From Methanomassiliicoccus luminyensis B10 (lineage in GTDB: Archaea; Thermoplasmatota; Thermoplasmata; Methanomassiliicoccales; Methanomassiliicoccaceae), in the NCBI RefSeq assembly GCF_000308215.1, contig NZ_CAJE01000012.1, forward strand, positions 62,001-126,000: 64,000 nt of DNA. The letters run 5' to 3'. How positions within the stretch are numbered: the stretch's first letter is position 1; every line of letters begins with the position of its first letter. The translations under genes were made by a program, and so were the position numbers. Of this stretch, positions 17,654-26,266 are shown in pieces. The notes below the pieces were generated by a model, which was not told the DNA's origin, searched no databases, and saw only the letters and a list, made by a program, of their open reading frames with translations.

Positions 17654-18544
17654 GTGAACGTTCTGGTCACGGGGGGATCGGGCCAGCTGAGCTCGTACGT
17701 CTTCGAGGAGCTGGCAGGGAAGCATGATGCATGGGGCGTGGACACCAGGCCCGCGGTGCACAAGAGCGCGATGGGGAAGGTAGAGGTTGCGGACATCCGG
17801 GACACCGAGGCGATGCGCAGGGCCATGAAAGGGGCCGACGCGGTCATCCACACCGCCGCGCAGGTATCGGTGCAGCGCTCCACTGAGGACCCCGCCTTCG
17901 ATGCCGATCAGAACGTTATGGGGACCATAAGCGTGCTCAGGGCCGCCAGGGACTCGGGGGTCAAGAAGTTCATATATATCTCCAGCGCGGCGGTGTACGG
18001 GAACCCCCTATACATCCCGGTGGACGAGAAGCACCCCGCCGCCCCGCTGTCGTTCTATGGCACCAGCAAGCTTTCCGCTGAGGCGTACACCCGGGCGTTC
18101 GGGTCGTCATTCGGGATGAAGGGCACGGTGGTCAGGCCGTTCAACTTCTACTCCTCGCGGGCCGATCCCTCCAGCCCATATTCCGGAGTGATAACCAAGT
18201 TCACCGAGAGGGCCAAGAGCGGCGAGGCCCTGCGTATCGAGGGAGAAGGGGATCAGACCCGTGACTTCCTGCACGCCTCGGACGTGGCCAGGATGCTCCG
18301 CCTCATACTCGAGTCGAACGTGGACGGCCTCACCCTCAATTGCGGCTCGGGAGCGGGGACCACCATCAGCGAGCTGGCGGAGACGGTGAAGAGAATAGCG
18401 CCGGGAGAGGTGCGGATAGAGCACGTGGCCCCCCGCACCGCCGACATCAAGCACTCCGTGGCGGAAGTTTCACTGGCAGAGAAAGAACTGGGGTTCCGGA
18501 CCCGCGTCACCCTGGAGGACGGGCTCCGGACCTTCTTCCAATGA
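17654..18544 (+). CDS. NAD-dependent nucleotide-sugar epimerase/dehydratase
   Basis: Extended short-chain dehydrogenase of 296 aa from a GTG start. The NAD-binding loop is VTGGSGQLSS at the N-terminus; IYISSAAVYG and the catalytic FYGTSKLSAEAY (Tyr-x-x-x-Lys near residue 137) are intact. FLHASDVARML is the usual C-terminal motif. It resembles UDP-glucose 4-epimerase and related sugar enzymes, but the exact substrate cannot be read. The GTG at 17654 lies about 30 bp after the TATA-like TTTTTATC near 17620-17628, so a leaderless mRNA is likely. Confidence 0.88.
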   Translation: MNVLVTGGSGQLSSYVFEELAGKHDAWGVDTRPAVHKSAMGKVEVADIRDTEAMRRAMKGADAVIHTAAQVSVQRSTEDPAFDADQNVMGTISVLRAARDSGVKKFIYISSAAVYGNPLYIPVDEKHPAAPLSFYGTSKLSAEAYTRAFGSSFGMKGTVVRPFNFYSSRADPSSPYSGVITKFTERAKSGEALRIEGEGDQTRDFLHASDVARMLRLILESNVDGLTLNCGSGAGTTISELAETVKRIAPGEVRIEHVAPRTADIKHSVAEVSLAEKELGFRTRVTLEDGLRTFFQ

Positions 18545-18550
18545 ACGATC

Positions 18551-18922
18551 TCAGATATCGACCACGCTGGAGGTGCCTGGCTTCACGAAGACGTTCATGT
18601 CTATGTTGTAGTTGTAGTCCTCGGTGGTGCCGTCGATCATCTCGATCTTGGCCTTTATCTTGTTCTTCTCGAAGGTGATCTGCGCGTTCTTCACCCGAGC
18701 CTTGTACAGGTTGATCCGCTTGCCCGCGCGGGTCAGCTTGCGCTCGTCGCAGTAGATCAGGCCGGCCGATTCCAGCAGGTTGATCTTGCGGTAGCATGCC
18801 GCTATCGGTATTCCCAGCTTCTCAGAGAGCTCGAAAGCGCTCTTGGCCTTGCCCATGGTCGCCAGAAGGATCTTGGCGGAATATTCTTCTGTCAGGAGTC
18901 TGGAGGTTTCTAGTGCGTGCAT
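18551..18922 (-). CDS. Winged helix-turn-helix transcription regulator
   Basis: A 123-aa protein. Residues about 8-65 form an ArsR-like winged helix: SAKILLATMGKAKSAFELSEKLGIPIAACYRKINLLESAGLI. The C-terminal half (about 70-123) is strand-rich with charged residues and ends in a short hydrophobic tail; no metal-binding cysteine cluster is present. Archaeal proteins of this kind control neighbouring or distant genes. A TATA-like element on the minus strand at about 18955-18965 lies 35-45 bp upstream. The target is unknown; the polysaccharide genes are a guess. Confidence 0.82.
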   Translation of the reverse strand: MHALETSRLLTEEYSAKILLATMGKAKSAFELSEKLGIPIAACYRKINLLESAGLIYCDERKLTRAGKRINLYKARVKNAQITFEKNKIKAKIEMIDGTTEDYNYNIDMNVFVKPGTSSVVDI

Positions 18923-19150
18923 CCCATTACACCTGCGGCCTGAATCCCGTTATATGAATATATAAGCTATCAGGGTTGATTATCAAAAGTGAATTTTCCT
19001 TTGGAGCTCATGCCAGACGTGCTAGCTCGCCCTGTTTTTCACCCTCAGTCTCGATATCAATATCAAGAACCGGCTATCATCATCAGGGAGAAACGCTCCC
19101 GCGGCGGGAGGAGGGGGGATGCATATGTTTTATAAATCCAGGATGATATA

Positions 19151-19231
19151 ATGTCCCGAGGTTCTTCAATGGCTTGCGCCTCTAAGGCTGCCGAAAAGAA
19201 GAAGGACGAGAAGAAGGGCAAGAAGAAATAA
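19151..19231 (+). CDS. Tiny lysine-rich protein in its own transcription unit
   Basis: A 26-codon frame (ATG 19151, or 20 codons from ATG 19169) whose second half is almost wholly Lys, Glu, Asp and Ala, ending KKGKKK. It has a clear TATA-like element TTTTATAAATC at 19128-19138 and a T-rich terminator at 19265-19271, so the 150-bp unit looks transcribed by itself. From the TATA position, transcription should start near 19155-19160, which favours the second ATG or a short leader. A small RNA is the alternative. The 228 bp before it hold only the regulator promoter and a GC hairpin at 19096-19110. Confidence 0.45.
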   Translation: MSRGSSMACASKAAEKKKDEKKGKKK

Positions 19232-19260
19232 TTCTTCCGATGCCTTGCCCGCTCGGCGTA

Positions 19261-19271
19261 AACCCCTTTTT
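19261..19271 (+). terminator. T-rich transcription terminator
   Basis: A run AAACCCCTTTTTTTC ends the small transcription unit at 19128-19231. Seven T residues in a row after C-rich sequence match archaeal intrinsic terminators. It also separates this unit from the convergent EamA transporter gene. Confidence 0.5.
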
Positions 19272-19273
19272 TT

Positions 19274-20200
19274 CTACCTCTCGCCAGGCCGCGCCGTCGG
19301 TCCGCGGGGGCGGTAGGCCACCAGGAATATGGCCGCGAAGACCAGGACCGCACCGGCTATGGTATGGAGATCGGCCGGCTCCCCCAGCAGGATGATGCCA
19401 AAGATCACGGCGAAGACCGACTCGGACAGCAGCACCGTCGCCGAGGTGGCCATGGTGATGGAGCGGAGGCCGCGGGCCCACAGCATAGTGGGCAGGGAGG
19501 TGCACAGCAGGCCGACGTACAGCGCCGCCAAGGCCACCCCCTGGTCCGCCCCGTAGCTCCCGCCGGCCAGGAGCGACAGCGCCAGGAGGGGGGCGATCGA
19601 CAGCAGGTGGAAGGCCATGATCCACTCGTCGTACCCCATGTGGCGGACCGCCAGCTTGGTCATGGGATAGTTGGCGGCGATGCAGAACGACGCCACCAGC
19701 AGGAGGAGGTCGCCCATGAACATGCCGGTATCGAGGCTATCGGCGTCCCATCCGGTGGTGATGGTGACGAGTCCGAGCAGGCCCAGCGCCAGGCCTATTG
19801 CCCTTCCCCGCCCCAGGGGCTCCCGGAACAGGACCACCGACAGCGGCACCACGAAGATGATGTTGCTCCCCACGATGAGGCCGCCCACCGACGCCGAGGT
19901 CATGGTCAGGCCGATGTACTGGCAGGAGATCATGACCACCGAGATCAGGGCGCCCGCCCACACCTCCCAGTGCCTGAAGATCCGCCGGTCCACGCCCCTG
20001 CGCCGATGCACCACGAGGAATGCCAGGAGGCCTCCCACGGTCATGGTCATGGCCCCGAACATCAGGGGGTCGAAGGACCCCAGCCCGGTCTTTATGACCA
20101 CGTACTGGGAGGCGAACAGCAGGCTCGCCAGGAGCGTCGCGGCCACCGCGCCCCTCTCGCTCTTCCGGATGCCCTCGCCGGCCGGCTCTCCCGCCCTCAT
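19274..20200 (-). CDS. EamA (DMT superfamily) transporter
   Basis: A 308-aa membrane protein with ten predicted helices in two EamA repeats (about residues 17-145 and 165-295). Typical sequence includes FASQYVVIKTGLG at the first helix, GLTMTSASVGGLIVGSNIIFVVPLSVVLFREPL at the end of repeat one and SATVLLSESVFAVIFGIILLGEP at the end of repeat two. Such permeases export or exchange metabolites such as amino acids or sugars; the substrate is unknown. The frame is open farther upstream; ATG 20200 is the first sensible start. Confidence 0.85.
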   Translation of the reverse strand: MRAGEPAGEGIRKSERGAVAATLLASLLFASQYVVIKTGLGSFDPLMFGAMTMTVGGLLAFLVVHRRRGVDRRIFRHWEVWAGALISVVMISCQYIGLTMTSASVGGLIVGSNIIFVVPLSVVLFREPLGRGRAIGLALGLLGLVTITTGWDADSLDTGMFMGDLLLLVASFCIAANYPMTKLAVRHMGYDEWIMAFHLLSIAPLLALSLLAGGSYGADQGVALAALYVGLLCTSLPTMLWARGLRSITMATSATVLLSESVFAVIFGIILLGEPADLHTIAGAVLVFAAIFLVAYRPRGPTARPGER

Positions 20201-20486
20201 CCTCCCCCTCCGATGGAGCTTAGCAATAGCTTGATGGACATAGTCTTTTCGAACGCTTTCCCGCCGTCCGGCCTCTGAGCTAAGAAATCTATATGGCCTC
20301 CCGATTCCCAAGCTCGTTCGGTCCCATGTCGAAGATGCCGAGGAGCGAACCACTGGAAGCTGGCCGCGCCGCATCGCCGGCGCTCCAGCCTGAGCGCCGG
20401 GAGGGGCCGTCCTGTCGCTGAGATCGCTGTACCTGCTGCTCGCGGCGTCCCTGGCATCCCTGGCCTGGGCCGCGTGGACCTCCCGC

Positions 20487-20963
20487 GTGGAGTGGGAGTT
20501 CCTCGCCGTCCTGTCCCTCGCTCTGGCCGTCGCGTGGGTCCGGGAAAGGAGGGACCCCGGCGCCGCGATCTCGTTCATAGTGGCGGCCATGCTGGCCCTG
20601 CCGGCACTGGGCCTCCTGGGGCTGGGGGACGACATCCTGTCGCCGCTGGCGGTCCTGGCGGGGGTGGCGGTCCTTTACCTCGTGTGCCTCTCCTTCATGG
20701 TCCTGATCGGCCTGAGGGGGGCCTTCCGCGTTGAGCCCCACGGGTTGCTGGTGATCGCCCTTTTAGCCTCGGTCTCGGTGGCCACCCTGTTCCAGCTCGG
20801 GGGATACTATTCCGACCTGATCCTGGGCACTTCGTTCATAAACGGCAGCGGCGGCCTCATGTGGCCGCTGTTCTTCAACCTGTGGGGCTCCCTCCTCATC
20901 ACCATTTCCCTGGCGTGGTCGGAGCCGGCCCTGCGCCTGCTCGATCTTCCGGAGGCGGGCTGA
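20487..20963 (+). CDS. Membrane protein, probably broken by a one-base indel at its start
   Basis: The 158 residues from GTG 20487 contain three to four hydrophobic helices. The same frame is open back to 20394 and already encodes a good membrane helix (about 20412-20478), but no ATG, GTG or TTG is found there. A separate frame beginning with ATG 20326 runs into a stop at 20419. One extra G in the GGGG run at 20403-20406 would join the two into a single 212-residue gene starting 20326. That start has a TATA-like element at about 20284-20294. The family is not recognised; the next membrane gene overlaps by 1 bp. Confidence 0.6.
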   Translation: MEWEFLAVLSLALAVAWVRERRDPGAAISFIVAAMLALPALGLLGLGDDILSPLAVLAGVAVLYLVCLSFMVLIGLRGAFRVEPHGLLVIALLASVSVATLFQLGGYYSDLILGTSFINGSGGLMWPLFFNLWGSLLITISLAWSEPALRLLDLPEAG

Positions 20964-21565
20964 TGAGCGAGGAGGACAATGAGCTGTGGTGCCTGGTGTT
21001 CTTCGGCACCCTGATGGCCGCGAACTTCGTCCTCAGCGTGGCGTTCATGAAGCCGTACCCGGCGTTCTTTTCTCTCGTCGGGATAGGCATGACCGCGATC
21101 CCATGGGCGCTGCGGAGGCGCCGCCTCCTCACCCTCCCGTGGTCGCTGACGGCCATAACCGGGCTGGTGAACATACTGCACGTGTCCGGCATCCTTCTCC
21201 ACATGTACGACCTGGTGTGGTGGTGGGACATCATGACCCACATGCTGGCGTCCATGGTCATCGCCGCCGTAATCGTGATCGGATTACTGCTGGTGGAGGA
21301 CCACTATTCGTTCCTCCGCCTCCCTCCGCGAGCGTTCCCGGCCCTGGTAGTGGGGACGGTCGTATTCGCCGGGGTGATCTGGGAGGTGCTGGAGTTCTCC
21401 TTCGACATGATCCTGAACATGACCATGCAGTACTCCCTCGACGACAGCGCCACGGACCTGTCGTTCGACATACTGGGGGGAGCGGTCGTCGCGCTGATGG
21501 CGCCGTTCTACCTTCCGAAGCTGCGCGAGGGCCTGGAGAACGGCCGGTGGGCCCAGCGGGCCTGA
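20963..21565 (+). CDS. Membrane protein, YjdF/DUF2238-like
   Basis: A 200-aa protein with five to six hydrophobic helices. The ATG overlaps the stop of the previous membrane gene (TGATG), so the two are translated together. Conserved polar residues sit inside the membrane part: DLVWWWDIMTHMLASM, then VIWEVLEFSFDM and the late SATDLSFDILGGAVVAL, a pattern like that of the DUF2238/YjdF family (His, Trp-Glu, Asp-x-x-x-D). The role is unknown. Assignment to this family is from memory of the pattern and is moderate. Confidence 0.65.
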   Translation: MSEEDNELWCLVFFGTLMAANFVLSVAFMKPYPAFFSLVGIGMTAIPWALRRRRLLTLPWSLTAITGLVNILHVSGILLHMYDLVWWWDIMTHMLASMVIAAVIVIGLLLVEDHYSFLRLPPRAFPALVVGTVVFAGVIWEVLEFSFDMILNMTMQYSLDDSATDLSFDILGGAVVALMAPFYLPKLREGLENGRWAQRA

Positions 21566-21571
21566 GCAGTC

Positions 21572-22432
21572 TCAATACTTTTTCATCAGCTCGGCGACGT
21601 ACGGCCGGAGCTGCGGCCCCAGTTCGGGATCCTGCAGCGCCAGATCAATGGTGGCCCTCAGCCACCCTGGCTTGTCGCCGACATCGTACCTGGTGCCCTC
21701 GAAGACGTAGCCGTAGATGGGGTCGGTGGTGTTCAGCAGCCGCAGGGCGTCGGTGAGCTGTATCTCGCCCCCGCGGCCAGGCGGGGTCCTCTCCAAGCAG
21801 TCAAAGATCTTGGGCGTGAGAACATAGGTGCCGGTGATGCCGAGATTGGACATGGCCTCCTCCGGCCCGGGCTTCTCGATGAGGTCCAGGACCTGGTACA
21901 GGCGGTCGGATATCTTCTTGGCCTTGATGTTGCCGTAATCCTTGAGCTTCTCCTGGGGGACCGCCTCCACCGAGATCACGGACCCGCCGACCTGCTCGTG
22001 CACATCTATCAGCTGCTTCACCACGGGGACCTCGGAGCGGTGGATGTTATCGCCCAGCATCACCGCGAACGGCTCGTTCCCCACGTGCCGCCGGGCCAAG
22101 TGGATGGCGTCGCCGAGCCCGTTGGGGTTCTTCTGGCGGATGTAATGGATGTCGGCCATGTTGGAGATCTTCCGGATCATGTCCAGCTCCTTCGTCCTCC
22201 CCTGCCGCTCCAGCAGCATCTCCAGGTCCAGGGAGCGGTCGAAGTGGTCCTCCAAGGAGCGCTTTCCCCGGCCGGTTATTACCAATATATCGGTGATGCC
22301 CGCTGCCACCGCCTCTTCCACCACGTACTGGATGGTGGGCTTGTGCACCACCGGCAGCATTTCCTTGGGCTGGTCCTTGGTAAGGGGGAGGAACCTCACC
22401 CCGAACCCGGCTGCAGGTATCACCGCTTTCAT
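21572..22432 (-). CDS. galU: UTP-glucose-1-phosphate uridylyltransferase
   Basis: Nucleotidyltransferase of 286 aa making UDP-glucose from UTP and glucose 1-phosphate. The N-terminal PAAGFGVRFLPLTKDQPKEMLPV is the nucleotide-binding signature with its Lys residues, and FAVMLGDNIH (near residues 132-141) holds the metal-binding Asp. VFEGTRYDVGDKPGWLRA is the typical C-terminal block. The UDP-glucose dehydrogenase gene lies 4 bp upstream on the same strand, so the pair would supply UDP-glucose and UDP-glucuronate for surface polysaccharides. Confidence 0.94.
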   Translation of the reverse strand: MKAVIPAAGFGVRFLPLTKDQPKEMLPVVHKPTIQYVVEEAVAAGITDILVITGRGKRSLEDHFDRSLDLEMLLERQGRTKELDMIRKISNMADIHYIRQKNPNGLGDAIHLARRHVGNEPFAVMLGDNIHRSEVPVVKQLIDVHEQVGGSVISVEAVPQEKLKDYGNIKAKKISDRLYQVLDLIEKPGPEEAMSNLGITGTYVLTPKIFDCLERTPPGRGGEIQLTDALRLLNTTDPIYGYVFEGTRYDVGDKPGWLRATIDLALQDPELGPQLRPYVAELMKKY

Positions 22433-22436
22433 CTAA

Positions 22437-23708
22437 TCACCAACAGATGCCTTCGTAGTTCTTCGTCCTCACTACCCCCCTTCCGTCCACGACCAGTACA
22501 TTGCCGTAAAGGGAGGGGTCCTCGAACTCCCTCCATTCAGTCACGATGAGGATGGCGTCGGCGCCCCTGACGCATTCGGAGGGGGAAGAGCAATAAGTGG
22601 GCGCGTCGAATTCCCTGCGGAAGTTGTCCATGGCCTTGGGGTCATAGCACCGCACCTCCGCGCCGCGGTCCAGCAGCCCCTTCACGATCCTCAGGGAGCT
22701 GGCCTCCCTGATGTCGTCGGTCATGGGCTTGAACGCCAGACCGAGGACCGCCACGCGCTTGCCTCTGACGTCCATGTTCTTGTCCAGGAGGGACAGCATG
22801 ACCTCGGGCTGTCTCTCGTTGACCTCCAGGGCAGCGCGCATGAGGACGGGGTCGTAGCCCCTCCTCCCGGCCTCAGCCACCAGGCCGGCCACGTCCTTGG
22901 GGAAGCACGAGCCGCCGAACCCGCACCCCGCCCGCAGGAAGTGCGGCCCGATGCGCTTGTCCATGCCCATCCCTTTCGCCACGTCGCGGACGTCGATGCC
23001 CATGAGCTTGCAGATGTTGCCGAGCTCATTGACGAACGAGATCTTCGTGGCCAGGAAGGAGTTGGAGGCGACCTTGACCATCTCCGCCGTAGAAGGCGTG
23101 GTCAGAAGGAACGGGCAGTCGAAGCTGGCGTACAGCGACCTCACTGCCTCGGCGGCCCTCTCGTCGACCGCACCGATGACCACTCGGTCGGGGTTCATGA
23201 AGTCGTCCACGGCCATCCCCTCCTTCAGGAACTCTGGGTTGACGGCCACGCCGAGGTCCCGCCCCGCTCTCCTGCCGGAGGCGCGCTCCAGCGTGGGGAT
23301 GACCAGGCACTCGGTGGTGGTCGGGGTCACCGTGCTCTTCACCACGACGACATGATATCCGTCCTTCCTCGACAGCACCCCGCCGATGCCCTCGGCGGCC
23401 TTCTCCACGTACCGGAGGTCCAGGGACCCGTCATCTTTGGAGGGCGTACCGACGGCGATGAACGTCACGTCCGTCCCCGCGATCTCCTTGATATCCAGGG
23501 TGGCGCGGAAATCCCCTCTCTCCAGGTGCTTCACCAGGAGGCCGTCCAGCTGGGGCTCGAATATGGGCGAACGGCCGGCCTTGATGGCGGCCACCTTCTC
23601 CGGCACCACGTCTACGCACACCACGTCGTGCCCCAGCTCCGCCAGGCAGACCCCTGTCACCAGGCCCACGTATCCAGTTCCGAGGACGGACACCTTCAGG
23701 TTCAGCAC
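22437..23708 (-). CDS. UDP-glucose 6-dehydrogenase (UDP-glucose/GDP-mannose dehydrogenase family)
   Basis: A 423-aa NAD-dependent enzyme that oxidises a nucleotide sugar twice to the uronate. The Rossmann loop is VLGTGYVGLVTGVCLAELGHDV at the N-terminus; the catalytic Cys is in GCGFGGSCFPKD near residue 260. FKPMTDDIREASS is the usual C-terminal block. The start is set at GTG 23708, about 35 bp after a TATA-like element at 23741-23750; the frame is open to 23753. The neighbour GalU makes UDP-glucose, which favours that substrate. Confidence 0.93.
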   Translation of the reverse strand: MLNLKVSVLGTGYVGLVTGVCLAELGHDVVCVDVVPEKVAAIKAGRSPIFEPQLDGLLVKHLERGDFRATLDIKEIAGTDVTFIAVGTPSKDDGSLDLRYVEKAAEGIGGVLSRKDGYHVVVVKSTVTPTTTECLVIPTLERASGRRAGRDLGVAVNPEFLKEGMAVDDFMNPDRVVIGAVDERAAEAVRSLYASFDCPFLLTTPSTAEMVKVASNSFLATKISFVNELGNICKLMGIDVRDVAKGMGMDKRIGPHFLRAGCGFGGSCFPKDVAGLVAEAGRRGYDPVLMRAALEVNERQPEVMLSLLDKNMDVRGKRVAVLGLAFKPMTDDIREASSLRIVKGLLDRGAEVRCYDPKAMDNFRREFDAPTYCSSPSECVRGADAILIVTEWREFEDPSLYGNVLVVDGRGVVRTKNYEGICW

Positions 23709-23789
23709 CCCGATATATCGTGGTCTCGCAAAGAATATCGGCCATATTAACATTTCCAGCTTTCTGCCGTCAAGGCAAGGATTAAGAAG

Positions 23790-25109
23790 GTGAGGGTGAT
23801 TGGCTCGGGTGTCATGTTCAGGAAGATGCTCGGGTCATTGAACGCCGAGGGGATGGGCGGCCCCGCGTTCATCATGCTCGTAGCCACGGTCGTGGGGGGC
23901 GGGTGCAACTTCCTGTTCCAGATAAGCATGCAGAACTACGCCTTTCCCTACGTTTCCGAGATAAACACCCTTCTGGCGATCCTGTACATAGTCTCCGTCC
24001 CCTCCAGCGCGATAGCCAACGTCATGATCCGGTACGTTTCCAAGTACAAGGCGGAGGGGCAGGAGGGAGCGATCTCCTGGCTCATGCGGCGCACTATGGT
24101 GGTGGCGACGGTGGCGGGGACGGCCCTCGGACTGATCATCGTCCTGATGCTCACCATCCCCCAGGTGCGCGAGGCGCTGATGCTGACCTCCTATCTGCCC
24201 AGCGTTCTCATCGGCATCGGCGTCCTGGTGTCCCTGATGTCGCCGGTGGGGGCCGGCCCCCTCCAGGGGCTGCAGTGGTTCACCCGATACGGCCTGCAGA
24301 GCGTGGTGAACTACGTCCTCAAGCTCACCGTGGGCCTGGGCCTGGTCCTCATGGGATACGGCGTCTCCGGCGCGGTGGGCGGCGTGGTCATCGGCCTGGC
24401 CTTCGGGGCGGGGCTGTCGTTCATCATGGTACGCAAGTACCTCCGGGCGCCGGGCACCGCCGTGGAGACGAAGGAGATCTGGCGGTTCACCGTGCCCTCG
24501 ATGATCGGCGTGCTGTGCTTCACCATCCTCACCCAAGTGGACGTGATATTCGCGGCCCTGCTCTTCGACAAGGACGTCGCGAACATATACACCGGGGCGT
24601 CCATGCTCGCCAAGATCGTGCTGTTCCTGCCCCAGGCCATCGCGGCGGTGATGTTCCCCAAGATCGCCAAGGCCCACGCCGAGAAGGGGTTCACCCACAG
24701 CATCCTGAAGAGCGCCGTCCTGCTGACCCTGGTGCTGTCCAGCATCGTAACGCTGGCCTACCTCCTGGCCCCCGAGTTCATCCTGGGCATCCTAGTGCCG
24801 GGCAAGTACCCTCTGGACCTGACCATCCCGGTGCTGCAGATACTCGCGGTGGCCATGATGCTCCTGGGCCTGGCGAACCTGTTCATGCTGTACGGCCTCG
24901 CTACTGACGGCCACGCCTACATAGTCATCATGGGCCTCACGGTCGTCTTCATGGGCGCGCTGATGGCGATAACGGCGGGAGCGGTGAGCCCGTACACCCC
25001 CGAGGTACTGGCCGGCGTCATGGTCGCCACCGGTGCGTTCAATATCATCCTGAGCGTGTTCTATCTGTTCCTGGTGGAGCGGGAGAGGACTCTGAGGCTG
25101 CCTCTCTGA
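23790..25109 (+). CDS. Second polysaccharide flippase (MOP superfamily)
   Basis: A 439-aa protein from a GTG start with an AAGAAGG-like ribosome site just before it. It has about 12 hydrophobic segments. The first helix region GPAFIMLVATVVGGGCNFLFQISM and the later VDVIFAALLFDKDVANIYTGASMLAKIVLFLPQ segment are typical of polysaccharide transporters. It is divergent from the UDP-glucose dehydrogenase gene and converges on a histidine kinase gene, whose end it overlaps by 65 bp. Confidence 0.86.
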   Translation: MRVIGSGVMFRKMLGSLNAEGMGGPAFIMLVATVVGGGCNFLFQISMQNYAFPYVSEINTLLAILYIVSVPSSAIANVMIRYVSKYKAEGQEGAISWLMRRTMVVATVAGTALGLIIVLMLTIPQVREALMLTSYLPSVLIGIGVLVSLMSPVGAGPLQGLQWFTRYGLQSVVNYVLKLTVGLGLVLMGYGVSGAVGGVVIGLAFGAGLSFIMVRKYLRAPGTAVETKEIWRFTVPSMIGVLCFTILTQVDVIFAALLFDKDVANIYTGASMLAKIVLFLPQAIAAVMFPKIAKAHAEKGFTHSILKSAVLLTLVLSSIVTLAYLLAPEFILGILVPGKYPLDLTIPVLQILAVAMMLLGLANLFMLYGLATDGHAYIVIMGLTVVFMGALMAITAGAVSPYTPEVLAGVMVATGAFNIILSVFYLFLVERERTLRLPL

Positions 25110-26148
25110 TCCTCTTGGGCAGGACGATGTGGACCACGCTGCCCTGAGTGTGGTCGCCGGGAACGCGGTTCTCCACCCAGATGCGGCCGCCGTGCCTTTC
25201 CACCAATGCCCGGGCCAGCGCCAGGCCCAGCCCGCTGCCCCGTATCTTCTTCTGCTTGTCCAGGCGGTCAAAGCGCAGGAACACGAACTCTTTCTTGTCG
25301 TCCGGTATGCCCCGGCCGTTGTCCTCGAACCTCAGATGCCACTTCGCCCCGTCGTCATCCGCCTCCACCGCGATCTCGGGGGCGTCGGAGTAGCGGATGG
25401 CATTGTCCAGGACGATGGTGAAGGCCTGGGGGAGCGCCGTCTCCGCGTCGATCACGTGCTCTCCGGGAGGCATCCGCACCTCCACGGCGGCGCCCTTGCC
25501 CCGGTTGGCCTCCCGGGCCGCCCCCACGCTCCTGGCGATGGCCTCGTCCAGGTCCAGGGGCCCCACCTCCTTCAGGGGTGAGGTCTCCAGCTGGCGCAGC
25601 GTCCTGGCGGTGTCGATCAGCTGGTTGAGCGCCTCGGTCTGCTCTATCGAAGCATCCACGTACCTGCGGAGCTTTTCCGGCGGGAGGTCCTGGGACTGCA
25701 TCATCTGGAGGTAGCCGTACACCGCAGTGATGTAGTTCGGGGCGTCGTGCGTCAATAGCTCGTGATATACGTCCAGGCGGTCGTTCCGTCTGGCCGCGGT
25801 CTCCGCTGCCGCCAGGAAGGCGCAGAACAGCCGGACGTAGTCCTCGGCGCCGGCCCGCCCGTCGGCCGGGCACAGCAGCATGGAGCCGCCCCTCAGGCCC
25901 AGGAGCACCATTCCCTCCGGCGCGGGGGGCGAGGATATAACTGCCACTCGGCCGCGCTGGAGCGGAAGTTCGATGCCGGGGGCCGCCAGAACGGTCTCGG
26001 CGCCGCCCCGCCGATCCAGCCACTCCTGCCCGGGCGCGTTGGCGGCCGCGACCTTCCTGTCCTTGTCCAGGATGGCCGCGGGAAACTTCGCCTCGGAAAA
26101 TGCCTTGCGCCACGCTTCCCTCAGGGCCCCGACAAGCTCCCCGGTCAT
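25045..26148 (-). CDS. Sensor histidine kinase
   Basis: A soluble kinase of about 367 aa without membrane helices. Residues about 10-90 form a degenerate PAS-like sensor (FPAAILDKDRKVAAANAPGQEWL). The phosphoacceptor region is LTHDAPNYITAVYGYL near residue 125, and the ATPase part has the N-box VLDNAIRYSD, G1 FEDNGRGIPDD, F-box and G2 RGSGLGLALARALVERHGG. The start is set at ATG 26148, which has a GGTGAG ribosome site; the frame extends to 26277 with another ATG at 26235. No receiver-domain partner is encoded nearby. Its 3' end overlaps the flippase gene. Confidence 0.88.
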   Translation of the reverse strand: MTGELVGALREAWRKAFSEAKFPAAILDKDRKVAAANAPGQEWLDRRGGAETVLAAPGIELPLQRGRVAVISSPPAPEGMVLLGLRGGSMLLCPADGRAGAEDYVRLFCAFLAAAETAARRNDRLDVYHELLTHDAPNYITAVYGYLQMMQSQDLPPEKLRRYVDASIEQTEALNQLIDTARTLRQLETSPLKEVGPLDLDEAIARSVGAAREANRGKGAAVEVRMPPGEHVIDAETALPQAFTIVLDNAIRYSDAPEIAVEADDDGAKWHLRFEDNGRGIPDDKKEFVFLRFDRLDKQKKIRGSGLGLALARALVERHGGRIWVENRVPGDHTQGSVVHIVLPKRIREAASESSPAPPGTDRTRSG

Positions 26149-26245
26149 GATCTCACCGACCGGTATAGTAGACCCCTCGGGGGGTCTTATCTTTTGCCCA
26201 CGGACCTCGGTTTCCCCGGGAATGTTTATCTTCATTGAGAGCGGT

Positions 26246-26255
26246 CGAACGTTCG
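26246..26255. promoter_or_regulatory. Palindrome in the kinase/aldehyde dehydrogenase promoter region
   Basis: The perfect palindrome CGAACGTTCG lies between the divergent histidine kinase and aldehyde dehydrogenase genes, 11 bp before the dehydrogenase ATG and after its TATA-like element (GTTTATC at 26223-26230). The same ten bases recur inside a 14-bp palindrome at 48325-48338. It may be a regulator site; the evidence is position and symmetry only. Confidence 0.35.
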
Positions 26256-26266
26256 GAGCGCTGGAC

